A program made the position numbers and the translations under genes. Under the pieces are notes generated by a model, which did no database searches, was not told where the DNA came from, and worked only from the letters and a program-made list of their open reading frames with translations. This document shows positions 42,694 through 51,741 of a stretch of 64,000 bases of DNA, piece after piece; within the stretch, counting starts at the first letter, position 1; every line of letters begins with the position of its first letter. The DNA comes from Bacillota bacterium (GTDB taxonomy: Bacteria; Bacillota; Sulfobacillia; RBS10-35; JAJYVN01), in contig JAJZZC010000004.1 in the NCBI GenBank assembly GCA_021797775.1, positions 1-64,000 of the forward strand, written 5' to 3'.

Positions 42694-43377
42694 TCAGCCA
42701 TAGAGTAGGCGGTAGACGCGGTAGGTCCCAAGGACGCGCTGCACGAACCGGCGCGTTTCCGGAAAGGGGATGCGGTCGGCCGTGGCGAGCCGGCCATCCC
42801 AGGTCCCAGCGGCCAGCCACGTCGTGACCGGCCCCGGACCGGCGTTATAGGCGGCGAGGGCGGGTACGATACGGCCGCCGAAGCCAGCCCGCAGGTGCGC
42901 GAGATAGGAAGCCCCCAGCACGATGTTGTAGGGCGGATCGGCCAGCCGCGCCGGTGTGGGCTGCGGCAGGTGTACCTGGGTCGCCATCCAGCTCGCCGTG
43001 GGCGGGGTGAGTTGCATCAAGCCCATAGCCCCCGCCCGGGAGCGTGCGCGGGGGCGGAACCCACTCTCGGTGCGCATGACGGCGAGCACCAGCAGGGGGT
43101 CGATACCGGACCCGCGCGCGGCCGCCCGCACCGCGGGGGCATAGGGGAACGGGAAGACCGCGTAAGCCGCGTCGCGGCCCAAGGCCAAGGCCACGACGAC
43201 GACCAGCAACGCCAGGAGCCGACGCAGGAACGCCCGTGCCCGCCAACCGCGGCGACCGCGGCCGGCCGTCGTATCCGGTCCGGAGGAGCCGCTCGGCCCG
43301 GGGCCCCCTGCGGGCGCTCTGATCCCGCCCGGGCTCCGCCCGGTCCGGCGGGGAAGGCGCGGCCTCCTAACTTCCAC
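42694..43377 (-). CDS. Soluble-lytic-transglycosylase-type protein with N-terminal anchor
   Basis: 227 residues. An N-terminal membrane helix (FLRRLLALLVVVVALALG) after a Gly/Pro/Arg-rich cytoplasmic stretch, then a Slt70-type catalytic domain: VLAVMRTESGF carries the catalytic Glu (about 105), followed by GAMGLMQLTPPTA, ADPPYNIVLGASYL and ALAAYNAGPGPV, ending FVQRVLGTYRVYRLLY. It cleaves peptidoglycan in the cell wall. The GTG at 43377 overlaps the coaE end by 11 bp; coaE-SLT coupling is common in Firmicutes. Confidence 0.9.
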   Translation of the reverse strand: MEVRRPRLPRRTGRSPGGIRAPAGGPGPSGSSGPDTTAGRGRRGWRARAFLRRLLALLVVVVALALGRDAAYAVFPFPYAPAVRAAARGSGIDPLLVLAVMRTESGFRPRARSRAGAMGLMQLTPPTASWMATQVHLPQPTPARLADPPYNIVLGASYLAHLRAGFGGRIVPALAAYNAGPGPVTTWLAAGTWDGRLATADRIPFPETRRFVQRVLGTYRVYRLLYG

Positions 43378-43993
43378 GCGCGGCCCGCCTCTCGGCCAGC
43401 AAGGCGGCCCAGGACCGCGCCACCGCGGCCTCCAACTGCTCCCGGGTACCGTTGTTGTCCAGGACGAGGTGGGCCAGAGATTCCTTCCGCTCCAGGGGCC
43501 ACTGCGCCTCCAGGCGCCCGCGGGCGGCGGACGGGTCCAGGGGGTCGCGCAGCAGGAGCCGCCGCATCTGCTCCTCATGCCCCACCGTGACTACCCAAAT
43601 GCGATCGACAAATGACCCCGGCAGGTGCAGCCCGACCTCAAACAGCAGCGGGATGTCGCACACTGCGGCGGGCGCCCCTTCGGCCCGCCGGGCGGCGAGC
43701 CAAGCCAAGGTGCGCGCGCGAATCGGCGGGTGGGTGATGCCCTCCAACCGCCGCCTGGCCTCGGCATCGGTGAAGACCTTCTGGGCCAGGGCGCGGCGGT
43801 CCAGGGATCCGTCGGCCCGGAGGATCCCGGGGCCGAAGGCGTCGACGATCTGGCGCAGCGCTGGCTCACCGGGCTCCACCACGGCCCGTGCGAACTCGTC
43901 GGAACTCACCACGGGCGCCCCGATCCGGCGGAGCGCGGCGGCGGCGGTGGACTTGCCGCTGGCGATGCCCCCGGTCAATCCGACGACGACCAT
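43367..43993 (-). CDS. coaE: Dephospho-CoA kinase
   Basis: 208 residues. The P-loop GLTGGIASGKST is at residues 5-16, followed by APVVSSDEFAR (substrate Asp), THPPIRAR, and CDIPLLFEVGL. It phosphorylates the 3'-hydroxyl of dephospho-CoA in the last step of coenzyme A synthesis. The ATG at 43993 gives the canonical N-terminus. It is followed by an overlapping lytic transglycosylase gene. Confidence 0.96.
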   Translation of the reverse strand: MVVVGLTGGIASGKSTAAAALRRIGAPVVSSDEFARAVVEPGEPALRQIVDAFGPGILRADGSLDRRALAQKVFTDAEARRRLEGITHPPIRARTLAWLAARRAEGAPAAVCDIPLLFEVGLHLPGSFVDRIWVVTVGHEEQMRRLLLRDPLDPSAARGRLEAQWPLERKESLAHLVLDNNGTREQLEAAVARSWAALLAERRAARGS

Positions 43994-44086
43994 GCCATCA
44001 CTTCCGAGGCGCGGAGAGATAGGTGCCGACGATGCCCGGCATGGCGCGGCTGGCCCGCGTCCGCCCCGCGCGGGCGCGGGCGTATC

Positions 44087-44929
44087 TCACTCGCCGTGTG
44101 GGAAGTGGTAGGACGCCACCGGGGCTACCCACGGAGGACCATATTCCAGCGTGATGGCCGCATTCGGCGCGAGCGGGATCTGCCGCGGGTTCCCACCGAA
44201 GGCCTTTCCGTTTACGTATGCGCGCACCGACTGGCCATGGGCGCCCGGGGTGGCCTGAAACCCCATGAGCACCCCAGGCGCGAGCGGCATGCCCCAGATG
44301 TCGAAGAACTGGCCCAGTGTGTAGGCCGAGCGGCGCGGAGCCGCGACATGCACCACACCGCTGGTGTCGCGCGTGCGCAGCGCATACTGGCAGGCCGGCT
44401 GCGACCCGCGCGCCGGGAACACGCCGATGTCGGCCGGTACACCCACGTGCCGTCCACGGAGGTAGAGGTCGAGGTGGACGTACGCGCGGTAGGCGGCCGT
44501 CTTCACGGAGCTACAGGCGATCCCGTCGATCGGACGGGTCAGGCTGGCGAGGGAACCGGTCGCCGGCGGCTGGGAACGGGGGCTCTTGGCGGACACTGCC
44601 ACCACAACCAGGACTAGGAGCAGCACGCCCAAGCCCAACCACATGCCTGCCGACGCCGGGTCGAGACCGGCGGGGCCACCCCTGCCGCGGCGCCGGCCGC
44701 GCCCGCGCGCGAACCTGTCCAGCGGCATGCTGGGCCGGCCGGAACGCGCGGGGGCAACGCCCTTGCCCCCCGCCCTAGTGCTCTTCGAACCGCTCGGCGC
44801 CGGGCCCTTGCCCCAGCGCGGATCGCTTCCACCCCGCGGCACGCCCTCGCCGCCTCCCACCGTCCCGGCGTTGCCCGCCGGGCCACCATCCACCGCCGCC
44901 CGCACCCGGATCCGTTCCGTATCCACCAT
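44087..44929 (-). CDS. Membrane-anchored extracytoplasmic protein of unknown function
   Basis: 280 residues. A basic, Gly-rich N-terminal 90 residues, a single membrane helix (GLGVLLLVLVVVAVSA, about 98-113), then an outside domain with GIACSSVKTAAYRAYVHLDLY, VPADIGVFPA, a second Cys before ALRTRDTSGVVHVAAP, and YTLGQFFDIWGMPL. The latter resembles a family in Chloroflexi, Actinobacteria and Firmicutes that usually has His pairs in the HAHL and HTHD positions; here those His are mostly lost. The two Cys may form a disulfide. The start is uncertain because no ribosome site is clear. Confidence 0.7.
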   Translation of the reverse strand: MVDTERIRVRAAVDGGPAGNAGTVGGGEGVPRGGSDPRWGKGPAPSGSKSTRAGGKGVAPARSGRPSMPLDRFARGRGRRRGRGGPAGLDPASAGMWLGLGVLLLVLVVVAVSAKSPRSQPPATGSLASLTRPIDGIACSSVKTAAYRAYVHLDLYLRGRHVGVPADIGVFPARGSQPACQYALRTRDTSGVVHVAAPRRSAYTLGQFFDIWGMPLAPGVLMGFQATPGAHGQSVRAYVNGKAFGGNPRQIPLAPNAAITLEYGPPWVAPVASYHFPHGE

Positions 44930-45310
44930 GCCGCTGTATGGCTCGCCCCGTGGCCCTGCCGTTCACCGGGGGCGGCCACCCATCGCATGCACCGCCGTCC
45001 TGCGGCGCGCGGGCCGCCCTGCGACCATCCCCCCACGGCCGCGGACCGGACAGGCAGCCCGCCCCTGCCGCCCACAGCGGAACGACCGCCCACCGTCGAC
45101 GTCGCGGTGCGGCTCATGCCCCCGCGCCGCCCCCGCCGGTCGCGGCCGGCCAGTCCCCGTCTACCGCGCCACGGCAACACGCATCTCCCTCGCCCTGCCG
45201 ACCACACCGCAGGGAGGCCACGTCCGTGCCACCGTCCGGCAGCGCGTGGCCCCCGCGCCGCGGCTGCCCGAGGCGCAACAGGCCATCGGCTCCCACCGCC
45301 CGCCCCACCC
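44930..45310. other. 380-bp spacer after glyA
   Basis: GC-rich low-complexity sequence, open in several frames but without domains or ribosome sites. No strong hairpin or repeat was recognised. Confidence 0.4.
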
Positions 45311-46603
45311 TCAGGCGGGCACTGGGAAGGTCCCCGTCAAGTCCCGTACGGCGGCGCCCACGTCGGTCACCGCTTGGACCAGTTGTTCCTTGCCTCTGCC
45401 CGCGGCCCGCAGCACCTCGCCGATCAGCGCGGCGACACGCTCCATCTCCGACTCGCCCATGCCGCGACTCGTGACACCCGGCGTGCCGGCGCGGATGCCG
45501 CTCGCGCGCTGCGGCGGCTCCGGGTCGAAGGGCACAAGGATCCGGTTGACGAGGATTCCCGCCTGCTCAAGGGCGCGCTCCGCCTGGCGCCCGGTCAGTC
45601 CGTGCGCCCGCAGGTCTGCCACGAACAGGTGGTTGTCCGTCCCGCCAGTCACGAGGCGGAAGCCCTGGGCCTGTACGGCCCGCGCCAGCGAGGCGGCGTT
45701 ACGCGCCACCTGCGCCTGGTATGCGCCGAACGCCGGCTCCGCCGCCTCCCGGAAACACACGGCCTTGGCCGCGATCACCTGCACCAGCGGACCGCCCTGC
45801 AGCCCAGGGAACACGGCGCGGTCCACTGCCGCGGCGTGCTCGCGCCGGCAGAGCAGCGCCCCGCCGCGCGGCCCGCGCAGCGTCTTGTGCGTGGTGGTGG
45901 TCACCACGTCAGCGACCGGCACGGGGCTCGGGTGCAGGCCCGCCGCGACCAATCCCGCGATGTGGGCCATGTCGACCATCAGGCGCGCGCCGACGCGCTC
46001 GGCGACGGCCGCGAATGCGGCGAAGTCGATCCGCCGGGGGTAGGCGGAGGCGCCGGCGACGATCAGGGCCGGCCGCTCCCGCCGCGCGATCTCCTCCACC
46101 TCGTCCATGTCGATGCGCTCGGTCTCCCGGTTGACGACGTAATGGACGAAGCGGTAGATCTGACCGGAGAGGTTCACCGGGCTGCCGTGGGTCAGGTGGC
46201 CCCCGTGGGGCAGCGACATGGAGAGGATGGTATCACCGGGCTTGCAGAGGGCCATGTAGGCCGCCATGTTCGCCTGGGCGCCCGAATGCGGCTGCACGTT
46301 GGCGTGCTCGGCGCCGAAGACGGCCATCAGCCGCTGGCGCGCCAGGTCCTCAATGACGTCGACACACTCGCAGCCCCCGTAGTAGCGGGCCCCGGGCAGC
46401 CCCTCCGCGTACTTGTTGACCAAGACCGTGCCCTCGGCCTCCCGCACCGCACGGCTGGAAAAGTTCTCGGAGGCCACCAAGCCGAGCTTCTCCGACTGCC
46501 GGCGCCCCTCGTCGCCGATCGCCCGTGCCATCTCGGGGTCGAACTCGGCCAAGGGCCGGCTAAGCGCGACCAGGGGCGCCGTCGCGCCCATCGGAAGAGC
46601 CAC
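45311..46603 (-). CDS. glyA: Serine hydroxymethyltransferase
   Basis: 430 residues, full length. [17 protein letters not shown] opens the family pattern, [15 protein letters not shown] follows, and [14 protein letters not shown] holds the PLP-binding Lys (about 239). It interconverts serine and glycine with tetrahydrofolate in the cytoplasm. It is the last gene of a mutM-66-aa-glyA set on the minus strand. Confidence 0.97.
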   Translation of the reverse strand: MALPMGATAPLVALSRPLAEFDPEMARAIGDEGRRQSEKLGLVASENFSSRAVREAEGTVLVNKYAEGLPGARYYGGCECVDVIEDLARQRLMAVFGAEHANVQPHSGAQANMAAYMALCKPGDTILSMSLPHGGHLTHGSPVNLSGQIYRFVHYVVNRETERIDMDEVEEIARRERPALIVAGASAYPRRIDFAAFAAVAERVGARLMVDMAHIAGLVAAGLHPSPVPVADVVTTTTHKTLRGPRGGALLCRREHAAAVDRAVFPGLQGGPLVQVIAAKAVCFREAAEPAFGAYQAQVARNAASLARAVQAQGFRLVTGGTDNHLFVADLRAHGLTGRQAERALEQAGILVNRILVPFDPEPPQRASGIRAGTPGVTSRGMGESEMERVAALIGEVLRAAGRGKEQLVQAVTDVGAAVRDLTGTFPVPA

Positions 46604-46706
46604 GCCTCCCGCCTCCCCTGTGCCGGCAAACCGGGCCGCCAGGCGCGAGGCGCGCAGCCGGCGCCGCCCGCGGGGCGCGGGTCGGACGGCGGATGCGCAC
46701 CCCGCC

Positions 46707-46907
46707 CTACGCCTTTACGGTGCGCCCACCGATCTTTTCGAGCGTGCTCGGACGGATGGCCTGCTCAGCGACGATCTCCAACCGCCAGCAGTCGTCGCTC
46801 ACCCGCTGCGCCAGCATCTCGCCCGTGACGCCCAGCCGGTCCCAGAGGTGCTGCAGGGCCTCCTCCAATGCGCGCTGGCCGTCGAACTCGAGCACGAGCG
46901 TATACAT
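46707..46907 (-). CDS. Conserved-looking 66-residue protein between mutM and glyA
   Basis: 66 residues. An alternating beta-strand/helix layout, [26 protein letters not shown], then [11 protein letters not shown], suggests a small ferredoxin-like alpha/beta fold. Normal composition, unlike chance frames nearby. It starts 8 bp after the mutM stop and ends 103 bp before glyA, so it is probably co-transcribed. No family is recognised. Confidence 0.65.
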   Translation of the reverse strand: MYTLVLEFDGQRALEEALQHLWDRLGVTGEMLAQRVSDDCWRLEIVAEQAIRPSTLEKIGGRTVKA

Positions 46908-46915
46908 GGCCGCGA

Positions 46916-47779
46916 TTATAGCGGATCAGGGGCGGGCTGGCAGCGTGGGCAGAAGGCGGTGGTCCGCCCCCCAAGGCGAAGGGTGGCAACCGCGGCGCCG
47001 CAGGCCGGGCACGGCAGGCCGCCGCGCCCGTAGACACGCAGGAAGCACCCAAACGCACCGGGCTCACCGTCCGGCCGACGGTAGTCGTACAGCGTGGTAC
47101 CGCTGAAGGCCAGGGCCTCGGCGAGTACGGCCCCGATCGCGGCGGCGAGCCGCTCCCAGTCCCCGGTCGCCAGACTCGGCGGTGTGCGGGCCGGATGGAG
47201 CCCGGCCCGGTGCAGGGCCTCGTCGGCGTAGATGTTGCCGAGTCCCGCCACCAGGTCCTGCCGCAGGAGCAACGCCTTAAGCGGGGAGGATCGCCCGGCC
47301 AGCAGGGCGCGCAGGTCCACCGCTTCCAGGCCGTCCTCCAGCGGGTCGCGCCCGGTGGGCAGGTGCGCGGCGAGCTCTGTGGGCACGGCGAGCGCGAAGC
47401 GCCCGAACTTGCGCACGTCGTAGAAGCCCAGGCGCCCCGCGGGACCGCCCGTCCCGGCCAGGTGCAGCATCGCATGCGTGTGGGCCGCCGCCAGGGACCA
47501 GCGCGCTCCGGGCGGGACGTGGACCAGGCGCCCGGTCATGCGCAGGTGGGCGATCAGGCGCAGGGGCGGGGCGCCCGCGCGCTCCAGCGCGAACACCAGG
47601 TACTTGCCCCGGCGGCCGATACCGGCGATCGTGCGGCCCGTCAGTCGCCGCGCGAAACGGCGAGGGTCCTCCCCACCCGTCACGTGCGGGCGGCGGATCT
47701 CCGCGCGGGCGATCGTCTGGCCCTCCAGCACCGGCAGCAGCATGCGGCGGACCGTCTCCACCTCGGGCAGTTCCGGCAA
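46916..47779 (-). CDS. mutM: Formamidopyrimidine-DNA glycosylase (Fpg)
   Basis: 287 residues. PELPEVETVRR gives the catalytic Pro-2/Glu-3; the beta-hairpin GRRGKYLVF holds the Lys, AHLRMTGRL and GLGNIYADEALHRAGLHP the helix-two-turn-helix, and the C-terminal zinc finger CPACGAA with CPRC (about 258-281) is intact. It removes 8-oxoguanine and formamidopyrimidines and nicks abasic sites. It heads a short operon with a 66-residue protein and glyA. Confidence 0.97.
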   Translation of the reverse strand: MPELPEVETVRRMLLPVLEGQTIARAEIRRPHVTGGEDPRRFARRLTGRTIAGIGRRGKYLVFALERAGAPPLRLIAHLRMTGRLVHVPPGARWSLAAAHTHAMLHLAGTGGPAGRLGFYDVRKFGRFALAVPTELAAHLPTGRDPLEDGLEAVDLRALLAGRSSPLKALLLRQDLVAGLGNIYADEALHRAGLHPARTPPSLATGDWERLAAAIGAVLAEALAFSGTTLYDYRRPDGEPGAFGCFLRVYGRGGLPCPACGAAVATLRLGGRTTAFCPRCQPAPDPL

Positions 47780-48137
47780 GCGGTGTCACCTCCGTGGGGA
47801 CCCGAGGGGGACATCCCGGAAGGGAGCGGCTGTTGGGCACGCCGTTCGCCGCGGGCGCCCGCACCGCCCCGCCGGAAGGCGTCTCTCCGCGCCCGGGGTC
47901 CCATCGGACGGCCGCCTGCCATTGCGGCGAGGTCCGGTCCGGGCGGGTCCGCGCCGGTATCGACCGCGCCTGGCGGCAGGGGCTCCACATCGGCGGGCCG
48001 CCAGCAACAGCGTGGCCGCGGCTCGCCGAGCGCTGGACGGCCGTGCGCGCCCACCTGGAGGCCGGGCGTGAGTGAGGCCGCTCGGAGGGCCCCGTGGCGC
48101 GGGCAGGGCGGAGCCCCGGCGACACGAAGAAGCGGGT
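47780..48137. other. Spacer between divergent mutM and a broken propeller gene
   Basis: A plus-strand frame (47794-48075) is open but has no domain or ribosome site. No promoter or repeat stands out. Confidence 0.35.
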
Positions 48138-48945
48138 ATGGCCAGCGGCACGCGCCCCGCCACGCTCGACGACATCCTCAACACCCGGACCTTGCCCCCA
48201 CAACGAGCGGTGGCGCTGGCGCCGGTGGGAGACCTCGTGGCCGTCGCCCTGCGCCGCGAGGGCGACGGCGCGGTCCAGGACAGCCCCGTCCCGCGGAACT
48301 GGACGAGCTGCCGGCTGAGTGTTCACGACCCGGACGGCCGCTTCCTGGTCGCGCTGGCACCCCACACCTACGCGGCCTGGGGCCCCGTGTGGAGCCCGGA
48401 CGGGACGCGGTTGGCGCTCCTGGCCGCCGACACGTCTGACGTGTCGGCGGGGCTCTGGATGTGGGAACGCGGTATGCCTGGCGCACATCGCCTTCACACG
48501 CCACCGGTATTCCCGCACGAGGCGCTGCACTGGTTCCCTGACGGGCGACGGCTGTGTGCGGGGTTCATGCGGCCCACCCGAGAGCCGGAGTCCGCCTTGG
48601 GCCCATCTGTCTTTCGCACCCCGGTGCGTCAGGGCGACGCACCGGCGGCCTGGTTTGATGGGTGGTTGGGGGCGGTTCCGATGGATGGGGGCAAGATCGC
48701 ACCTTTGGTCGTCGGCGTCTCGGCCGTCGCGGGGATTCCCGCGCCACAGGGTAGTCACCTGCTGGTGGTGCCACCGCCAGTGCAGCCGGACCTTGCCCGG
48801 AGCAGGATCACCCTGGGCTGTACCTGCAGCGCGCGGACGGCTGGCAGGGTCAGGTTGGGAGTGTTTGACTACGGGCTTTGACCTGGGACACTGGCAGCCA
48901 CGGTGGTCACCGAACGGGCGGCACTTTGCACAGGTTGTCATGACC
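48138..48945 (+). pseudogene. Beta-propeller protein (S9-peptidase/TolB-like N-domain) broken by a frameshift
   Basis: The intact part, 48138-48881, reads MASGTRPATLDDILNTRTL and then propeller blades such as AAWGPVWSPDGTRLALLAAD and HWFPDGRRLCAGF. The frame ends at 48881, while the next frame carries on with FDLGHWQPRWSPNGRHFAQVV, another PD40-type blade, so a single-base insertion near 48877 breaks the gene. The rest of the propeller and any catalytic domain are missing; the Clp-N gene follows. It is a truncated remnant of a longer protein. Confidence 0.6.
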
Positions 48946-49075
48946 GAAATCCGCGTGGCGTGGGCGCGCGGGCGGATAGCCCCTCGGCGGGACGCCCGCG
49001 GCCATGTTCGTGATGATCGTGCCGAGGGTCCTTTCGGGCCCCCGGCAGGAGGGCAACGGAGCGGAGGGGATCGCG

Positions 49076-49546
49076 ATGTTCGGACGTTACTCCGAGCGGG
49101 TGCAGCGGGTGATCATTCTCGCGCAGGACGAGGCGCGCCGTCTTGGGACCAACTACGTGGGCACGGAGCATCTGCTGCTAGCGTTGCTGCGTGAAGGCAC
49201 GGGGATCGCGGCGCAGGCCCTGCAGAGCTTGGGCATTGACCTGCAAGCAGCGCGCGGCGAGATCGAACAGGCCGTCGGCCGCGGGACCGCGCCAGCGGAC
49301 GGTGAGGTGCAGTTTACTCCACGGGGCAAGAAGGTGATCATGGAACTCGCCATCGACGAGGCACGCCGGCTCGGGCACGCCTACGTGGGGACCGAGCACC
49401 TGCTGCTGGGGCTGATCCGCGAAGGGGCATCCGCGGCCGGCCGGCTGCTGGAGGCCAAGGGAGCGGACCTGGAGCGCGTCCGTCACGAGGTGCAGAGACT
49501 CCTGGCTTCCCCCGGGCCAGCGCCTGAGGCGCCGTCGACCGAGTAA
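49076..49546 (+). CDS. Stand-alone Clp N-domain protein
   Basis: 156 residues. Two Clp N repeats of ClpC type: MFGRYSERVQRVIILAQDEA with NYVGTEHLLLALLREG, then KKVIMELAIDEARRLGH with AYVGTEHLLLGLIREG. No AAA+ ATPase domain follows; the frame ends at 49546 with a short acidic tail. Full ClpC carries about 650 more residues. The start is the ATG at 49076, behind GGAGGGG. It may bind substrates or adaptors and modulate a ClpC encoded elsewhere; McsA/McsB are not in the window. Confidence 0.88.
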   Translation: MFGRYSERVQRVIILAQDEARRLGTNYVGTEHLLLALLREGTGIAAQALQSLGIDLQAARGEIEQAVGRGTAPADGEVQFTPRGKKVIMELAIDEARRLGHAYVGTEHLLLGLIREGASAAGRLLEAKGADLERVRHEVQRLLASPGPAPEAPSTE

Positions 49547-49813
49547 CCGGTCGGAGACGCGGCGGTGAAGACGCTGGAGGCGATGCCCGGTGACGGATGC
49601 CCCCCTGCCCTCGGTACGATCCGCAGCCCCCCCCGGCGCCGCCCCACGCCAACCGCCGCACCCGCATGCCACTCCCTCCAGCGACGCGGCAAGGGCCTGG
49701 CACACCCTAACCCGGACGTCGACACAGTCCTTGACGCATGTGCTGGCGACATGTTCAATTGTCGGTAAGGGCTAGGGCTCAACCTCTCGCAGCGTTGGGG
49801 GGGACGATGACGG

Positions 49814-50185
49814 ATGCCGCCCGCGCGCCGGGTCTGGCGGGTGCATAACGTGACCCACGGGCAGGACCTGGCGGGCGCGGCGGGCCTGGCCCGCGGCTTC
49901 TGGCAACGCGCGCACGGCCTGCTCGGGCGCCGGGGGCTGGCCCGGGGCGAAGGCCTGATCATCCGGCCCTGCGACAGCGTGCATACGTTGGGGATGCGCT
50001 TTCCGCTCGACGCGCTGTACGTGGACGGGGGCCCTGAGGGCGGCAAGGTCCTCCGGGTCTGCCGCCTCCCCCCTTGGCGCGTGGGACCATGGGTCCGAGG
50101 CGCGCGCACCGTGGTGGAACTGCCGGCGGGGGCTGCTGGCAACACGCGCCCCGGCGACGAACTGCGCTGGGAGGAGGCGCCTTGA
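49814..50185 (+). CDS. DUF192 family protein
   Basis: 123 residues. The pattern LARGFWQRAHGLLGRRGLARGEGLIIRPC is split here: LARGFWQRAHGLLGR, then GLIIRPCDSVHTLGMRFPLD, then VVELPAGAAG. This is the DUF192 consensus, in which CxSxHTxxM is the hallmark. No signal peptide, unlike many family members. Function is unknown in the family. It is convergent with the PQQ-propeller gene, with a hairpin between. Confidence 0.85.
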   Translation: MPPARRVWRVHNVTHGQDLAGAAGLARGFWQRAHGLLGRRGLARGEGLIIRPCDSVHTLGMRFPLDALYVDGGPEGGKVLRVCRLPPWRVGPWVRGARTVVELPAGAAGNTRPGDELRWEEAP

Positions 50186-50262
50186 GGTGCTGGCGCTCTC
50201 GGCCGGACGAGGAACACGTCACTCACGGCAGGGGCGCTTTGGCGGACGGCCCTTGCCGGCAC

Positions 50263-50280
50263 GGGCGGCGCTCGCCGCCC
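50263..50280. terminator. GC-rich hairpin between convergent genes
   Basis: GGGCGGCG with CGCCGCCC (50263-50280) forms a tight hairpin between the DUF192 gene (plus) and the PQQ-propeller gene (minus). It could serve both. No T-run. Confidence 0.4.
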
Positions 50281-50334
50281 TCCAGCCCCCCGGGAAGCGG
50301 TAGGCGCGGGCCGGGCGGCAAACGCCCGCCCCCG

Positions 50335-51741
50335 CTACCGGGCCACCGGTGGTGGCGCGGCATGCAAGAGGCGGGCCAGCGGCAGGGCCACCAGCACGTT
50401 CTGCGCCCCCCCGGCCACGAGCAGCGTCTTGCCCACCACCACCGGCGCCGGGCTGGCACAGGGAATGGCCAGGTAGTTCGCGTCCGACTCGGCCGGCCGC
50501 TGGCCGATGCGCAGGTAACCCTCCAGGGCGCCGCTGGCCCGATTCAAGGCGTACAGCCGCCCCGCGGAGACGGCGTAAACGTGATGCTCCGTCACGGCGG
50601 GCGCGGCCCGGACCGACACGGGCAGGGGGCTGTGCCAGATCGTCTGGCCCGTGGCTGCCGACAGGGCCCAGAGGCCGTGGAGCACCGGCGAGCCCACGTA
50701 GGCCACACCACCCGCCACGCTGGTGACGCCCGCCTCCTCGCCCCCGTGGTAGTTGGGGGCACCGGCGCCCAGGGTGCGCTGCCAGACGAGCAGCCCGGTG
50801 GACAGGCGGACCGCCAGTTCCATCACCGTCTGGGTCGAGGAGCCCTCCGGCACCTGCAGGTAGGCGATGCCGCCGACCACCGACGGGCTCAGGTCGTCGG
50901 GCCCGCCCCAGGCCCCCGGGATCGGTACGGTCCAACGGATGCGGTGGGTCTGCAAATCCACCGCGTAGAAGGACGGCGCGCCCGCCCAGACACCACCGAA
51001 GACGGCAAGCCCGCCGGCGATGGCTGGCGAGGACATGCTCGTCACCGCGCCCTCATGCAGTTTCCACAAGAGGCGTCCGGTCGCCGCGTCCACGGCGTAG
51101 AAGTAGCCACCGCCCGTCGGTTCGTAGAGCACCCCGCCCGCGTACGCCGGGGTGGGCATCGCCTCGCCGACCGTGGGAAATGTCCAGAGGAGACGCCCTG
51201 AGCGCGCATCCAAGGCATAGAGGGCACTGGGACCCGTGCCGCGCACGCGCGCGGCCCCCGTGCCGGTGTATCCCTTGTTGCCTGAACTGAAGAACACCCG
51301 TCCGCCGACGACCAGTGGCTCGCTCATGACCTGGTTGTCCGCCTGGAAGGACCATATCTCGCGCCCGCTGGCCACGTTGACGGCGTACACCCGGTGGTCC
51401 ATCGAACCGAAGTACGCGACGCCCCGTACGATGGCGGGCGCGGCCACGATGCTGCCCCCCGTGGGCAAGCGCCACGACGCGGCCAGCGAAGCCGCCCGCG
51501 CCCCGCTGACCGGCACCACCGGATTGCGGTCGGCGGCGCCCTGCAGGGTCGTCCAGGCCGACGGCCCCGCCCCCGCGGGCGGCGCAGCCTGCGCCCCCTT
51601 GGCGACCAGCACCACGGCCATGGCGACGGCCAGCGCGCCCACGGCCGCCACCACGGGCCGCAGGCGCGGCCACACGGCCAGCCCACCCGTCAACATCCCA
51701 CTCTGCCGAACGGGCTCGGTTTCCCCCCGCGCCACGGACAT
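50335..51741 (-). CDS. Membrane-anchored PQQ-type beta-propeller protein
   Basis: 468 residues. An N-terminal membrane helix (VVAAVGALAVAMAVVLVA, about 30-47) then an outside propeller of repeated blades: GVAYFGSMDHRVYAVNVASG, ALYALDARSGRLLWTF, YFYAVDAATGRLLWKL, SFYAVDLQTHRIRW, GLWALSAATGQTIWHS and RLYALNRASGALEGYL. These YALDaxTGxxxW-type repeats are the PQQ-dehydrogenase-like/BamB-like pattern. No clear PQQ or heme ligand set is visible, so it may be a scaffold rather than an enzyme. The ATG at 51741 is preceded by GGGCAGGGCGGGG. Confidence 0.85.
   Translation of the reverse strand: MSVARGETEPVRQSGMLTGGLAVWPRLRPVVAAVGALAVAMAVVLVAKGAQAAPPAGAGPSAWTTLQGAADRNPVVPVSGARAASLAASWRLPTGGSIVAAPAIVRGVAYFGSMDHRVYAVNVASGREIWSFQADNQVMSEPLVVGGRVFFSSGNKGYTGTGAARVRGTGPSALYALDARSGRLLWTFPTVGEAMPTPAYAGGVLYEPTGGGYFYAVDAATGRLLWKLHEGAVTSMSSPAIAGGLAVFGGVWAGAPSFYAVDLQTHRIRWTVPIPGAWGGPDDLSPSVVGGIAYLQVPEGSSTQTVMELAVRLSTGLLVWQRTLGAGAPNYHGGEEAGVTSVAGGVAYVGSPVLHGLWALSAATGQTIWHSPLPVSVRAAPAVTEHHVYAVSAGRLYALNRASGALEGYLRIGQRPAESDANYLAIPCASPAPVVVGKTLLVAGGAQNVLVALPLARLLHAAPPPVAR

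Noticed and set aside
44086-45310. Alternative plus-strand gene overlapping the membrane-anchored protein and the glyA spacer
   Set aside because: Pro/Arg/Ala-rich, no motif, and antisense to a protein with a clear membrane helix and conserved-looking outer domain.
47794-48075. Plus-strand open frame between mutM and the propeller pseudogene
   Set aside because: No ribosome site or domain, and composition like other chance frames.
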